From contig NZ_CP015749.1 in assembly GCF_001742145.1 (NCBI RefSeq), positions 1,426,001-1,490,000 of the forward strand: a stretch of DNA of 64,000 nt, given 5' to 3'. Both the position numbers and the translations under genes were made by a program. Shown here in pieces: positions 37,671-46,551 of this stretch. The notes under the pieces were generated by a model. It saw only the letters and a list, made by a program, of their open reading frames with translations, was not told the origin of the DNA and ran no database searches. How positions within the stretch are numbered: the first letter of the stretch is position 1; each line of letters starts with the position of its first letter. Origin of the DNA: Pectobacterium parmentieri. GTDB lineage: Bacteria > Pseudomonadota > Gammaproteobacteria > Enterobacterales > Enterobacteriaceae.

Positions 37671-39632
37671 ATGTTCTCACGCATCACCGCGCAGTTGCCG
37701 ATGGACGGTCTGCTGTTCTGGAAACTCTCGGGCACCGAGACGTTGTCCCACTCATTTGTGCTGACCGCCGACCTGCTTGCCACCGACGCACGGATTGACC
37801 GACATGCGCTGCTGGGCCAGCCGGTCACGTTCACACTGCCGACGCAGAGCCTGCTGAGCCCGCGCTACCTCAACGGCAAAATCACTCGGGTCGCGGTGCG
37901 CAGCGAAGAGCTGAGCGGCACGCGCTACGCGGTCTACACGCTGACGGTGGAATCGGACCTGTGGCCGATGCGGCGTGACCGCAACCTGCGCATCTTCCAG
38001 AGTCAGACGGTGCCGCAGATAGTGCAGACGCTGCTGAAAGAGTACGGGGTAAATGTGGAGATGCGTTTATCGGGCAGCTACCGGGTGTGGGAGTACTGTG
38101 TGCAGTACCAGGAGAGCAGCCTGGACTTTATCAGCCGGTTGATGGAGCTGGAAGGGATTTACTACTGGTTCCGCCACGAGCAGGAGCACCACACGCTGGT
38201 GCTGTGCGACGCGACAGACCAGCACAAGGCATTTCCCGGCTACGAGACGATGACATATCACGCAACGCCGTCGGGTGGCAGCGTGACGGAAGAGGGCATC
38301 AGCCAGTGGTCGCTGGCAGAGAGCGTCACGCCGGGAATGTACAGCACGGACGATTACGATTTTCGCAAGCCAAACGCGTGGATGCTTCAGGCGCGGCAGA
38401 ATCCGGCGTCGCCGACGCCGGGCTCGGTGGACGTGTACGACTGGCCGGGTCATTTTGTGGACCACAGCCACGGCGAGTTTTACACGCGTATCCGTCAGGA
38501 GGTGTGGCAGGTAGAGCACCACAGCGTGAGCGGGTCGGGCACAGCGACGGGCATTGCACCGGGGTTTACCTTTGGTCTCCTTAACGCGCCACATTTTAGC
38601 GACAACGGTGAGTATCTGGTGACATCGGCGACGTATGTGTTTGAGGAAAACAGCTACGCCAGCGGTGATAGCGGAGGCTCGAAGCACAACATTGCGTTCA
38701 CGGTGCTGCCTGCGTCGGTAACGTTCCGGGCGCCCCCGACGACGGCGTGGCCGAAGACGCACGGCCCGCAGACGGCGAAGGTGGTGGGCCCGCAGGGAGA
38801 ATCTATCTGGACGGACCGGTACGGCCGGGTGAAGGTAAAGTTCCACTGGGATCGACTGGCGAAGGGCGACGACACCAGCTCGTGCTGGGTACGTGTATCG
38901 AGCGCCTGGGCGGGTCAGGGATTTGGCGGGGTGCAGATCCCGCGCGTGGGCGATGAAGTGGTGGTGGACTTCATCAACGGCGACCCGGACCGCCCGCTGA
39001 TCATCGGCCGGGTGTACAACGAGGCGAGCATGCCACCGTGGTCGCTGCCAGCGGCGGCGACGCAGATGGGATTTATGAGTCGTAGCAAGGATGGGCACAA
39101 AGATAATGCCAACGCCCTTCGTTTTGAGGATAAGGCAGGGCAAGAGCAAATCTGGATCCATGCTGAAAAAAATATGGATACAGAGATTGAGCACAGTGAG
39201 ACACATAACGTCGGTGTCGATCGTCAAAAAACTATCGGTCAGGATGAACACATTACGGTTAAGCGCAACCTGGACGTTAACGTGGGTGTAAATTCAACCA
39301 GTAATACAGGAAACCAGCACAAGATTAACGTCGGTAAAAATCAAACCGTATTGACCATGGATAAAGAGGGTAATGCCCTGCTGGAAGCGACAAATTCTAT
39401 CAAGTTCAAGGTGAATGATAACTATATTCTCATTACACCATCGACCATAGAAATTATTGTTTCTGAAGGGAATCTGAAGGCGGAAAGTATCACCGAAGCA
39501 TCCTTTAAAGGCATAGAAATGACAACACTGGGTGGTGGAATAAATGCCGATTTCAAAGCTAATGAGGCGGTAAATATCAGCGGAACCAACCTGACGGATA
39601 TCAAAGGTGCTGTCGTTAAAATTAATAGCTAA
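37671..39632 (+). CDS. vgrG2: VgrG2 spike protein
   Basis: 653 residues. The first roughly 465 residues are almost identical to VgrG1, including the OB-fold motifs CWVRVSSAWAGQGFGG and GDEVVVDFINGDPDRPLIIG. The tail is different: a regular beta-helical stalk (HNVGVDRQKTIGQDEHITVK, VNVGVNSTSNTGNQHKINVG) without a toxin domain. It probably carries the PAAR effector encoded 18 bp downstream on its tip. Divergence begins near 39050, just after PPWSLP. Confidence 0.93.
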   Translation: MFSRITAQLPMDGLLFWKLSGTETLSHSFVLTADLLATDARIDRHALLGQPVTFTLPTQSLLSPRYLNGKITRVAVRSEELSGTRYAVYTLTVESDLWPMRRDRNLRIFQSQTVPQIVQTLLKEYGVNVEMRLSGSYRVWEYCVQYQESSLDFISRLMELEGIYYWFRHEQEHHTLVLCDATDQHKAFPGYETMTYHATPSGGSVTEEGISQWSLAESVTPGMYSTDDYDFRKPNAWMLQARQNPASPTPGSVDVYDWPGHFVDHSHGEFYTRIRQEVWQVEHHSVSGSGTATGIAPGFTFGLLNAPHFSDNGEYLVTSATYVFEENSYASGDSGGSKHNIAFTVLPASVTFRAPPTTAWPKTHGPQTAKVVGPQGESIWTDRYGRVKVKFHWDRLAKGDDTSSCWVRVSSAWAGQGFGGVQIPRVGDEVVVDFINGDPDRPLIIGRVYNEASMPPWSLPAAATQMGFMSRSKDGHKDNANALRFEDKAGQEQIWIHAEKNMDTEIEHSETHNVGVDRQKTIGQDEHITVKRNLDVNVGVNSTSNTGNQHKINVGKNQTVLTMDKEGNALLEATNSIKFKVNDNYILITPSTIEIIVSEGNLKAESITEASFKGIEMTTLGGGINADFKANEAVNISGTNLTDIKGAVVKINS

Positions 39633-39655
39633 TTTTTAGCAAAAGGATAGTGATT

Positions 39656-40720
39656 ATGGGACAGCCTGCCGCCAGAGCGACCATAGATACCAGCGCGCAT
39701 ACCGGTCCAATACAATCCGGAAGCCCCGATGTGATTATCGGTGGTTTTCCTGCCGCCCGAAAAAGCGATACGTTATCATGTTCAAGCCACGGTAGCGGCG
39801 TGATTGTCGGTGGTTCCAGTACGGTTTTCGTGAACGGTATGCCGCTCGCCCGCAAAGGGGATAAGACACAGTGCAATGCCAGCGGCTCGCCTGCGCCTGT
39901 CAGGCCAAAACCTGCGGTGCCCCAGTACTGGGGAAGTTCACTAGCGAAAAAAGCGGGTGAAGATGGAATGGTGCACGGTGATGTCTATGATACCCGCGTA
40001 CTCGGTGCCTATGCTAGCTTGGAGGATAAGAACCTCAACGGTGACTTTGATACCGCTTCGGCCGGTTTTGCGCTATCAGATATCACCATTGGCAATATGA
40101 AAAGTAAAGATTTACTGCGAGGGGAGATGCGCAACAAGGTCGCAGTTGCCAATGTTACCGGTTCATTGTACGGCGGTGGTAATAGTATTTATGGCCTGAA
40201 TACTAATGCTACCGCGACAGGTATACAGTACGGTGGTTCCGCGGCTGCAGGTAAAGAAGGTACGTTGTATGGCGGCGTTGGGGGAGACGTTACCATCGGC
40301 ACGGCAGAAGCCAAAGCCGTTGGTGAAGTGTATACCGGCAATAATGGGCGATACGGTTTTACTGCCGATGTTGGTGCGGAAGCGAAAGGGATAAAAGGCG
40401 AAGTTGTGGGTAATATAGATCTCCTGGGTATTCTGGTTGCGGATGCGAAAGCCGATGCAAGTCTGGGTTCAGTGGGTGGAACTTTGGGTGGGAATGCTTT
40501 CTGGGACACGACTGACTATTCAGCCAACCTAAGGGTGACAGGAGGGGTTGCAGCGCTAGTTGGTTTGAAGGGTGATGCAAGTTTAAAAGTGGCATTTAAA
40601 CCCATCCTCGACTTCTTTGACTACTTATATGATGATGAATCAATTGCAGCCCCTATTTTGGTAGATAGCGGAAATGGGAAAATTATTACCGGGTGTGTTA
40701 CTGTTTTAATTGGCGATTAA
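39656..40720 (+). CDS. PAAR-domain effector with glycine-rich C-terminal domain
   Basis: About 354 residues. Residues 1-90 form a PAAR domain (HTGPIQSGSPDVIIGGFPAA, VIVGGSSTVFVNGMPLARKG, DKTQCN with paired His/Cys zinc ligands). From about 100 the protein is Gly/Ala-rich with repeated EAKA/ADAKA segments (VTIGTAEAKAVGEVYTGNNG, LVADAKADASLGSVGGTLGG). I do not recognise this domain. The next gene encodes a polytopic membrane protein, the usual immunity type for membrane-depolarising toxins. ATG 39656 is preferred because AAAGGA is well spaced. Confidence 0.8.
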   Translation: MGQPAARATIDTSAHTGPIQSGSPDVIIGGFPAARKSDTLSCSSHGSGVIVGGSSTVFVNGMPLARKGDKTQCNASGSPAPVRPKPAVPQYWGSSLAKKAGEDGMVHGDVYDTRVLGAYASLEDKNLNGDFDTASAGFALSDITIGNMKSKDLLRGEMRNKVAVANVTGSLYGGGNSIYGLNTNATATGIQYGGSAAAGKEGTLYGGVGGDVTIGTAEAKAVGEVYTGNNGRYGFTADVGAEAKGIKGEVVGNIDLLGILVADAKADASLGSVGGTLGGNAFWDTTDYSANLRVTGGVAALVGLKGDASLKVAFKPILDFFDYLYDDESIAAPILVDSGNGKIITGCVTVLIGD

Positions 40721-40744
40721 AAGGTTCATGGAGATTGTGGCGAA

Positions 40745-41191
40745 ATGAAATGGGTAGGTTTTACTCTATTTATAGGATTTACATTGATTTATATTTGGAA
40801 TGGGACAGATCTGTTTGAAAAAAAAGAGTGGCGTGCTTTTGGGATAAAGTTTATTGCTGTGCTGCTCGGTGCATTTTTTTTGGTTTTTTTTCTGGTGGGA
40901 ATATCAAAGTTTATCCCTTTGATAACTAAAGAAACAGCGCGAACGTTAACCGTAATTATACCTGCATCATTTGTTACGGTATTACTTTCAAAATTTTTCG
41001 TCATTATGCTAAATACCATCTTTGATATTATCATACGTTTTCATGAGCGTTATAATACTGCTGAGAACTATTCAAAGTTGTCGTCATTGTTTAATAAATA
41101 TGGGCCAAGATTGCGTATGCTGGCAAAATGTCTGGCATCGTTTGGCTGTATCCTTATGTTCTATGGCATCTGGTTTGGCAGCACAGTCTAA
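40745..41191 (+). CDS. Polytopic membrane protein, candidate immunity to the PAAR effector
   Basis: 148 residues with about four membrane spans: GFTLFIGFTLIYIW, FIAVLLGAFFLVFFLVGI, LTVIIPASFVTVLLSKFFVI and CLASFGCILMFYGIWFG. It is AT-rich and immediately follows the PAAR effector gene. Membrane immunity proteins protect against toxins that insert into the inner membrane from the periplasm. The function is inferred. Confidence 0.7.
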   Translation: MKWVGFTLFIGFTLIYIWNGTDLFEKKEWRAFGIKFIAVLLGAFFLVFFLVGISKFIPLITKETARTLTVIIPASFVTVLLSKFFVIMLNTIFDIIIRFHERYNTAENYSKLSSLFNKYGPRLRMLAKCLASFGCILMFYGIWFGSTV

Positions 41192-41205
41192 ATTGAAGAG
41201 GTTTT

Positions 41206-42285
41206 ATGAACACCGAGCATAACTATGCTTTTCCCATAGCCTTAACTACAAACATCGAAGACATTGAGGCGAACTACTGGAAGTGCTTGTACACCTCCAC
41301 TGATAAGAAAATGCTTCAATACTGGGTGATTTTGCCAAAGCGCGCCAAGCCCGCAGAGCTGACTCCACAACACATTGCCGAAGTTGGTCTGACTAATCTT
41401 GGCCGCTACGTAACAGATGATGCGCAACCTTATATGGAAGTCTGGGCTGCTTATGAACGTTGTCAGTGGGAGATGAATCCCGCAGACTGGTTGTTTAATA
41501 AGCTGGAGTTGATGGGCGAGAAAGTGCTGAACCAGCGATTGATTGTACATCCATCCGGTAGCGGTCTGTTTGCAGATGTACTGACCCTTAAAATTCACTC
41601 CTCCGGGGATGAGGTTATTTCACGCTATACCGTGCAGAAGGACTACAATCCGGAAGAGGGAGGCGGAAACTATTTCCTGATTAAAGCCGCCTGTGCAGCA
41701 CGCGATTATCCGGTGCTGGCCAACGATATTCACTTTACGGTGGTAAACTGGGATTTGATGCATCGCAGTAACCTGGCTCTGGCTGAACTGCTGAAGACAG
41801 TGAATCTCAGCAATAAACATGGCAGCAGCTTTAAAGTACCCGAGTCCTGGCAGGTGAAGCCGCTGACGGAAACGCGGTTGGTAGTTGAGCATACGTTTGA
41901 AGGCGTTAATTTCGGCGTGATTAATCTTTGCTTCTATTCTCAGGAGATGCTGTTTACAGCGCAGGATGTCTTTAGCGTTTCAACAAAACGGTTCCACGAT
42001 CACGAACCAGCCGTCACGCTGACGACCGATGAGCTGAGCTCTATTCCGAACGAATTTAATTCATCGCTCGGAGAAACCCTCTTGACCTGCCGCGGGGACA
42101 TTTTCAGCACTGAGGAAAAAATGCGCGCTATTTATCAGTGCTATATTTTCAGCGCGGGAAAGATCTGGTGCTATGTTGAGCTGGTCGGCAGACACCGCAA
42201 TCACCGTGATTATCACTTTGAGGCCAATAAACGCTGTATGGATATTATTCTATCGAGCATCAATATTGTGAATTCTTTATCGTAA
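41206..42285 (+). CDS. Conserved T6SS-island protein of unknown function
   Basis: 359 residues, soluble, no signal peptide, with GAAGAGG before the ATG. The C-terminal half (ESWQVKPLTETRLVVEHTFE, NLCFYSQ ... FEANKRCMDIILSSINIVNS) has the beta-rich-plus-final-helix look of DcrB/DUF1795 proteins, to which the Eag effector chaperones belong, but it is more than twice their length. It may be a double-domain chaperone or a second immunity protein for the PAAR effector. Similarity is weak and by eye. Confidence 0.6.
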   Translation: MNTEHNYAFPIALTTNIEDIEANYWKCLYTSTDKKMLQYWVILPKRAKPAELTPQHIAEVGLTNLGRYVTDDAQPYMEVWAAYERCQWEMNPADWLFNKLELMGEKVLNQRLIVHPSGSGLFADVLTLKIHSSGDEVISRYTVQKDYNPEEGGGNYFLIKAACAARDYPVLANDIHFTVVNWDLMHRSNLALAELLKTVNLSNKHGSSFKVPESWQVKPLTETRLVVEHTFEGVNFGVINLCFYSQEMLFTAQDVFSVSTKRFHDHEPAVTLTTDELSSIPNEFNSSLGETLLTCRGDIFSTEEKMRAIYQCYIFSAGKIWCYVELVGRHRNHRDYHFEANKRCMDIILSSINIVNSLS

Positions 42286-42395
42286 TTTTGATGGCGGAGA
42301 TAAAGCTGCAATATCGGGAGGGGTAATATTTTAGGTTCATCGCGACTTAGCGTGAATCAACAGTAAACTAAAAATCACGTTATTAGTTCGATAAG

Positions 42396-42738
42396 TTTAT
42401 ATGTAAAGGTGAAGGTGACTTTTAACTGAAAACACCGTTCATTGTCGAATTGTAATGACTTTTTTTGGTTTTTTTATCATAATTTTTTTATTCAATCGAA
42501 TAAAAATGAATTGCTAGAAATCAAGAGCTGAAAAACGCGAGATAAATTTCAAGGCATGATTGTAATGGTTGAAATAAAGCCCTGATAACAAAATGAAACT
42601 AAATATGGGAGCGACTATTTTATAATTTTTATTTTCCTGTTGATTTCAATGAGGAGATAAAATATACACAGGCAAATAATATTCACAAAATAAAAAAGGA
42701 ATGGGGATTATCGTCAAGCATAACGAAGATAGCCCACC
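42396..42738 (+). pseudogene. Decayed copy of the small membrane immunity-like gene (31164)
   Basis: The DNA closely follows 31152-31520: TTAACTGAAA...CCGTTCATTGTC, then the TAATGACTTTTTT tract, TCGAATAAAAATGAATTG, AACTAAATATGGGA, and finally CATAACGAAGATAGCCCACC. Multiple frameshifts and stop codons destroy the frame. It fuses at about 42738 to a piece of a DUF4150 gene. It shows that a vgrG1-type island once lay here. Confidence 0.8.
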
Positions 42739-42941
42739 TAACTTTCCCTGATGTTTACCTGACGCCTGTGCCGGTTCCCTATCCGGATATCGCACTGGGA
42801 CCAACCGCTATCCCAAATGCACTCAACATTCTGTTTATGGGCATGCCTGCACATAACATGGCGACGGTAACAAACTCAACCAACACTATTGGCATGCGCA
42901 TCGTTCCAAGCCAGTTCAAAGTACTAATGCTGGCACCTTAA
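42739..42941 (+). pseudogene. Deleted copy of the DUF4150 tip gene
   Basis: CTTTCCCTGATGTTTACCTG and the PVPYPDIALGPTAIPNALNI-coding stretch match the gene at 37232. About 140 bp of the middle are missing: GCGACGGTAAC is joined directly to AAACTCAACCAACAC. The 5' end is also gone. Downstream the spacer up to the next vgrG ATG is the same as after 37624, so this block is a duplicate of the 37.2-37.9 kb region. Confidence 0.85.
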
Positions 42942-42987
42942 CGCATGACTTTCTCACGCTAATCCTTTTACTGACAGGGATGAATCT

Positions 42988-43274
42988 ATGTTCTCACGCA
43001 TCACCGCGCAGTTGCCGATGGACGGTCTGCTGTTCTGGAAACTCTCGGGCACCGAGACGTTGTCCCACTCATTTGTGCTGACCGCCGACCTGCTTGCCAC
43101 CGACGCACGGATTGACCGACATTCGCTGCTGGGCCAGCCGGTCACGTTCACACTGCCGACGCAGAGCCTGCTGTGCTGGAAAAGAATGGCACCATCACCC
43201 TCAGCGCGAACAACATCAAGCTGGTAGGTGAGAAGGTGATCGACATTGACGGAACGCAGATAGATATCAATTGA
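42988..43274 (+). pseudogene. Collapsed third vgrG: first 62 codons joined to a different 3' end
   Basis: From 42988 to about 43173 the sequence is the vgrG1/vgrG2 start almost base for base. It then jumps into the last 34 codons of a vgrG tail (LEKNGTITLSANNIKLVGEK, then VIDIDGTQIDIN) in another frame, ending TGA at 43274. About 1.8 kb of central sequence is lost. The tail matches neither intact vgrG here, so it is what remains of the spike gene that once served the lipase island downstream. No functional protein is expected. Confidence 0.9.
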
Positions 43275-43276
43275 TT

Positions 43277-44431
43277 ATGGAAAATTTTGCTAACTACAGC
43301 GCGTTCCCAGCGCAACTGTTTGAATCGTTCGATCAACACGATCACGGCTTTAGCGTGTTGGTGGCGCGTGTTAGTTACGATCTCGATATCATCAGCGGCA
43401 AGCTTACCCTGAGTGAAGATCAAGGTGAGCTGGTCGAACAGGATGAATACTATGATGAACCGGGCAGCAGCAGCGTGCGTTTTGAGAGCGATCTCGCTCC
43501 CTATAAGCCACGGTTGGATGTCGTGATCAACGGAACGGCGTGGGTTCCGGAAGACAAAGCCGTGCGCCAGTTCACCGTTGGTGTACGCATCGGTGATTTC
43601 ATGCGTTTGCTGAATGTCTATGGTCCGCGCGAGTGGCGCAACATGGTCGCCAGTTGGCAGTTGACCGAGGCTAAGCCGATCACCAACCTCGATTTACGCT
43701 ACGAATATGCGCAGGGTGGTTGCTACCGTCTAGATAAGGGGGAAGTGCTGGCCTCTGCATCAAATAGTGTGGGCATCGGTTGGTTACCGGCGAAGGCACA
43801 GAAACAGCTTAAGTTGCAGCGTGTGGACGCGCCGCAGTTTGAACTGTTACCGCAGCCGATTAAACACATTGATGATGAAACGCTGCCTGCCGGATTTGGG
43901 TTTTATGGTCGGGGCTGGACACCGCGTATTGGCTTCGCCGGTACTCATGACGACGCCTGGAAGCAGCAACGTCACCCGTTTCTGCCTGAAGACTTTCGCT
44001 TTGATTACTGGTGCGGTGCGCATCCATGGATGCAGTTCCCGCTGCCTAAACCATTGTCGCATGTGCCGGTGATGCTAAAGAACCTGATATCACATCAGGA
44101 GAAAGCCGGGCAGGAGATCAACTTTGCTGTGCCAGTAGAGACGCTGTTTGCATTTGTTACCACACAGCAAGGGGCTGGCGTGACCTTTGATCTACAGCTC
44201 GATACGTTGGTGATCGATCTGCCGAGCCGGAAAGTGCATTGCAGCTATCGTGCGGTCTTCTCCGAGCAGTTAGAAGTGGCAATGACGGAGTTGCGCTTTA
44301 TTGCAGTTGATGAACGCAACGCGATGGTACAGCGTGCACAACACCAGCTTACCAACGCTCAAGACGACAGTTTCACCCCGCTACCGCCGTCACTCGCTGC
44401 ACTTATTTCACAGGAGCAACGTCATGGCTGA
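43277..44431 (+). CDS. DUF2169 adaptor for the DUF4150-lipase effector
   Basis: About 384 residues of DUF2169 type: FPAQLFESFDQHDHGFSVLV, then LAPYKPRLDVVINGTAWVPE, and WTPRIGFAGTHDDAWKQQRH with FLPEDFRFDYW. It lacks the pentapeptide tail of its relative at 32997. It starts two bases after the stop of the collapsed vgrG and ends eight bases into the next gene, so it was part of a vgrG-led operon. It probably chaperones the lipase effector onto a spike; with its own vgrG lost it must use VgrG1 or VgrG2. Confidence 0.85.
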   Translation: MENFANYSAFPAQLFESFDQHDHGFSVLVARVSYDLDIISGKLTLSEDQGELVEQDEYYDEPGSSSVRFESDLAPYKPRLDVVINGTAWVPEDKAVRQFTVGVRIGDFMRLLNVYGPREWRNMVASWQLTEAKPITNLDLRYEYAQGGCYRLDKGEVLASASNSVGIGWLPAKAQKQLKLQRVDAPQFELLPQPIKHIDDETLPAGFGFYGRGWTPRIGFAGTHDDAWKQQRHPFLPEDFRFDYWCGAHPWMQFPLPKPLSHVPVMLKNLISHQEKAGQEINFAVPVETLFAFVTTQQGAGVTFDLQLDTLVIDLPSRKVHCSYRAVFSEQLEVAMTELRFIAVDERNAMVQRAQHQLTNAQDDSFTPLPPSLAALISQEQRHG

Positions 44432-45716
44432 CAATTATGCCGCCCGCAGAGACGGTGTGTATAAAGTGGTGGGATTACTACCGGACTTGTGTTTCACGCC
44501 GGGTATTCAGCCGCCAGTACCGTATCCGGTAACGGCTACACTTGCGTCATCGAAGAGCACGGTAGATAGCGTGCGCTTAAATGGCCATCCAGCGTTTGTG
44601 TATAACATCAGCTTTGTTCCCACTACCATCGGCGATACCGCTGGGCGTAATAAAGGCGTAGTCAGCGGCACGGTAGAGGGCGATTGCTGGTCGATAGAAC
44701 ACAGCCCGGATACTTATATTGGTGGTTTCCCTATCAATCGGGTACAGGACATCTTTGCCATGAATGGCAAAGCTAAAGGAGGGCGCGGCGGTAATCTGAC
44801 GAAGAAAGAGACCTGGGAACGACGTAAGGAACTGATTGCGAAAGGCAAGCAGAGCAAGGACCCGAAAGTTGTCGAGGCCGCGCAACGGCTTGAGCAAAAT
44901 AATACTGGCATGGAAAAGGCCAGATTGGCTAAGCAGGTTTACGATACTAACCCTAAGTCTGGTAAAGATATTTTGGATGGCTGGGATGACATTAGTGATG
45001 ATTCAGCCAGGCTAAAAAAATATGGGTTAAAGCCCCAAGATTTAAAAATCGATGAGAATGATGGGTTCAAAGCACGAATTTATGAGCCTGACAAGAAAGT
45101 ATTTGGTGATGATATGTCTGCTTCCGTGGTATTTCGAGGTACACGCCCGACTTCAATCGAAGATTGGACAAATAATGCTAAGCAAGGTATGAATCTGCAT
45201 TCCGATTATTACGAGCAGTCAGTCAGAATTGGCAACAAAATCATGATGAGTGAGTTACCAATTGATTGCACCGGGCATTCATTAGGCGGTGGTATGGCTT
45301 CCGCATGTTCTCGTGCTAGTGGTCGCTCGGGGTGGACATATAATTCGGCCGGATTAAATAGTAAGACAGTGGAAAAATATGGTGGTTTAGGAAAAACACC
45401 AAATAAAGAAAATATCAATGCTTATCGTGTTAAAGGTGAAGTGCTGACGGCAATACAAGAGCCTGGATTTTGGGGGGGACTTGCAGCCATAGGAGCAACC
45501 ACCTATGCGGGAACCAAAATGGGAGGGATCTACGGTGGGATTGGCGGAGCATTACTGGGAGGTGCTTTAGTCACCCTTACCGCTTCATCCGTAGGAACTC
45601 GACACGAAATGGATGGTGGTAAAGGGGATCCTATTACTAGGCATGGTATGGACCAGGTGTTACCTTGCATCGAGAATGAGAAAGAGCATGATGAGTTAAT
45701 ATTATTAGGACTTTAA
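44424..45716 (+). CDS. DUF4150 (PAAR-like) lipase effector
   Basis: About 430 residues. Residues 1-110 are a DUF4150 tip (LLPDLCFTPGIQPPVPYPVT, TVEGDCWSIEHSPDTYIGGF). A class-3 lipase-like domain follows: substrate-side SASVVFRGTRPTSIEDWTNN, the nucleophile elbow CTGHSLGGGMASA (GxSxG) and a likely catalytic His in RHGMDQVL near the end. A glycine-zipper hydrophobic region (GGIYGGIGGALLGGALVTL) lies just before that His. This is the layout of T6SS phospholipase (Tle) effectors that attack membranes from the periplasm. The two lipoproteins downstream are the expected immunity. GC falls after the DUF4150 part. Confidence 0.87.
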   Translation: MADNYAARRDGVYKVVGLLPDLCFTPGIQPPVPYPVTATLASSKSTVDSVRLNGHPAFVYNISFVPTTIGDTAGRNKGVVSGTVEGDCWSIEHSPDTYIGGFPINRVQDIFAMNGKAKGGRGGNLTKKETWERRKELIAKGKQSKDPKVVEAAQRLEQNNTGMEKARLAKQVYDTNPKSGKDILDGWDDISDDSARLKKYGLKPQDLKIDENDGFKARIYEPDKKVFGDDMSASVVFRGTRPTSIEDWTNNAKQGMNLHSDYYEQSVRIGNKIMMSELPIDCTGHSLGGGMASACSRASGRSGWTYNSAGLNSKTVEKYGGLGKTPNKENINAYRVKGEVLTAIQEPGFWGGLAAIGATTYAGTKMGGIYGGIGGALLGGALVTLTASSVGTRHEMDGGKGDPITRHGMDQVLPCIENEKEHDELILLGL

Positions 45717-45727
45717 CAGGAGAAATT

Positions 45728-46489
45728 ATGCTTAGGTTACTTAAAAATATCCGACTGAAGAAAATATCTTCCGTTTTTTTATTATTACCTTTTCTGGTTT
45801 TTGGATGTCACGCAATGAAAAAATATCCCGCTGAGAATTTCTTTTCAGGAACGCAACTATCGCTGGCTCAGGCAATTGAAAAAAACGATGAATCAGAAGT
45901 CAAAAAACTTTCAGCTCATACGGACCTAAATCGCCCGGGTGCCCAAGATATGACTTTACTATTCTTCGCGATGCAAAATAGTTATGACAAACAAGCCAAA
46001 CATTTGTCGATAGTCTCATATTTGGTTAGTGCCGGAGCAAGTCCATTACAGAAAGTTCCAAGTATGCGCAGCGTAGCTGAAGCTACCGCAAAGTCGGATG
46101 ATCCTATATTCATTGCAGCATTAATTGATGGTGGTATGAGCCCAAATGTTGAAATAGAAGGCACCCCAATTATTTTCAGTTCAGCTTCCGAACATAGTCA
46201 AAAAGTCATGGCTTATTTAGTTAGCAAAGGTGCTGACGTTAATAGAAAGGATTCATTAGGTCAAACGGTTTTGATTGAATCTTTGTCAGGCTTTCAGCTC
46301 GACAGTGTTATCTGGTTATTGAATCATGGTGCCGATCCTCGGGTGATAACTGACAATGGCTGGGGTTTCAATAACATGCTTAGTAAAATTATTGAACGCC
46401 AATCGAATGCTAAAAATTCTGCTAAGTTAGAACAGATTAAAAATCTGGCGATTAATAAAGGTATGACATGGCCTCCATCAGATTATTAA
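45728..46489 (+). CDS. Ankyrin-repeat lipoprotein, probable lipase immunity (copy 1)
   Basis: 253 residues with a lipoprotein-type signal (FLLLPFLVFGCHA). Ankyrin-like repeats cover most of it (LAQAIEKNDESEVKKLSAHT, DMTLLFFAMQNS, VNRKDSLGQTVLIESL, WLLNHGADPRV). It starts 11 bp after the lipase gene. Periplasm-facing lipoprotein immunities are known for Tle-type phospholipases, and ankyrin proteins occur in this role. AT-rich relative to the core. Confidence 0.8.
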   Translation: MLRLLKNIRLKKISSVFLLLPFLVFGCHAMKKYPAENFFSGTQLSLAQAIEKNDESEVKKLSAHTDLNRPGAQDMTLLFFAMQNSYDKQAKHLSIVSYLVSAGASPLQKVPSMRSVAEATAKSDDPIFIAALIDGGMSPNVEIEGTPIIFSSASEHSQKVMAYLVSKGADVNRKDSLGQTVLIESLSGFQLDSVIWLLNHGADPRVITDNGWGFNNMLSKIIERQSNAKNSAKLEQIKNLAINKGMTWPPSDY

Positions 46490-46551
46490 TCTTAAAAAAA
46501 TAAAATTAATTATAATACAGGTATTGTACGAGGTTTTTTATAGGATAGAAA

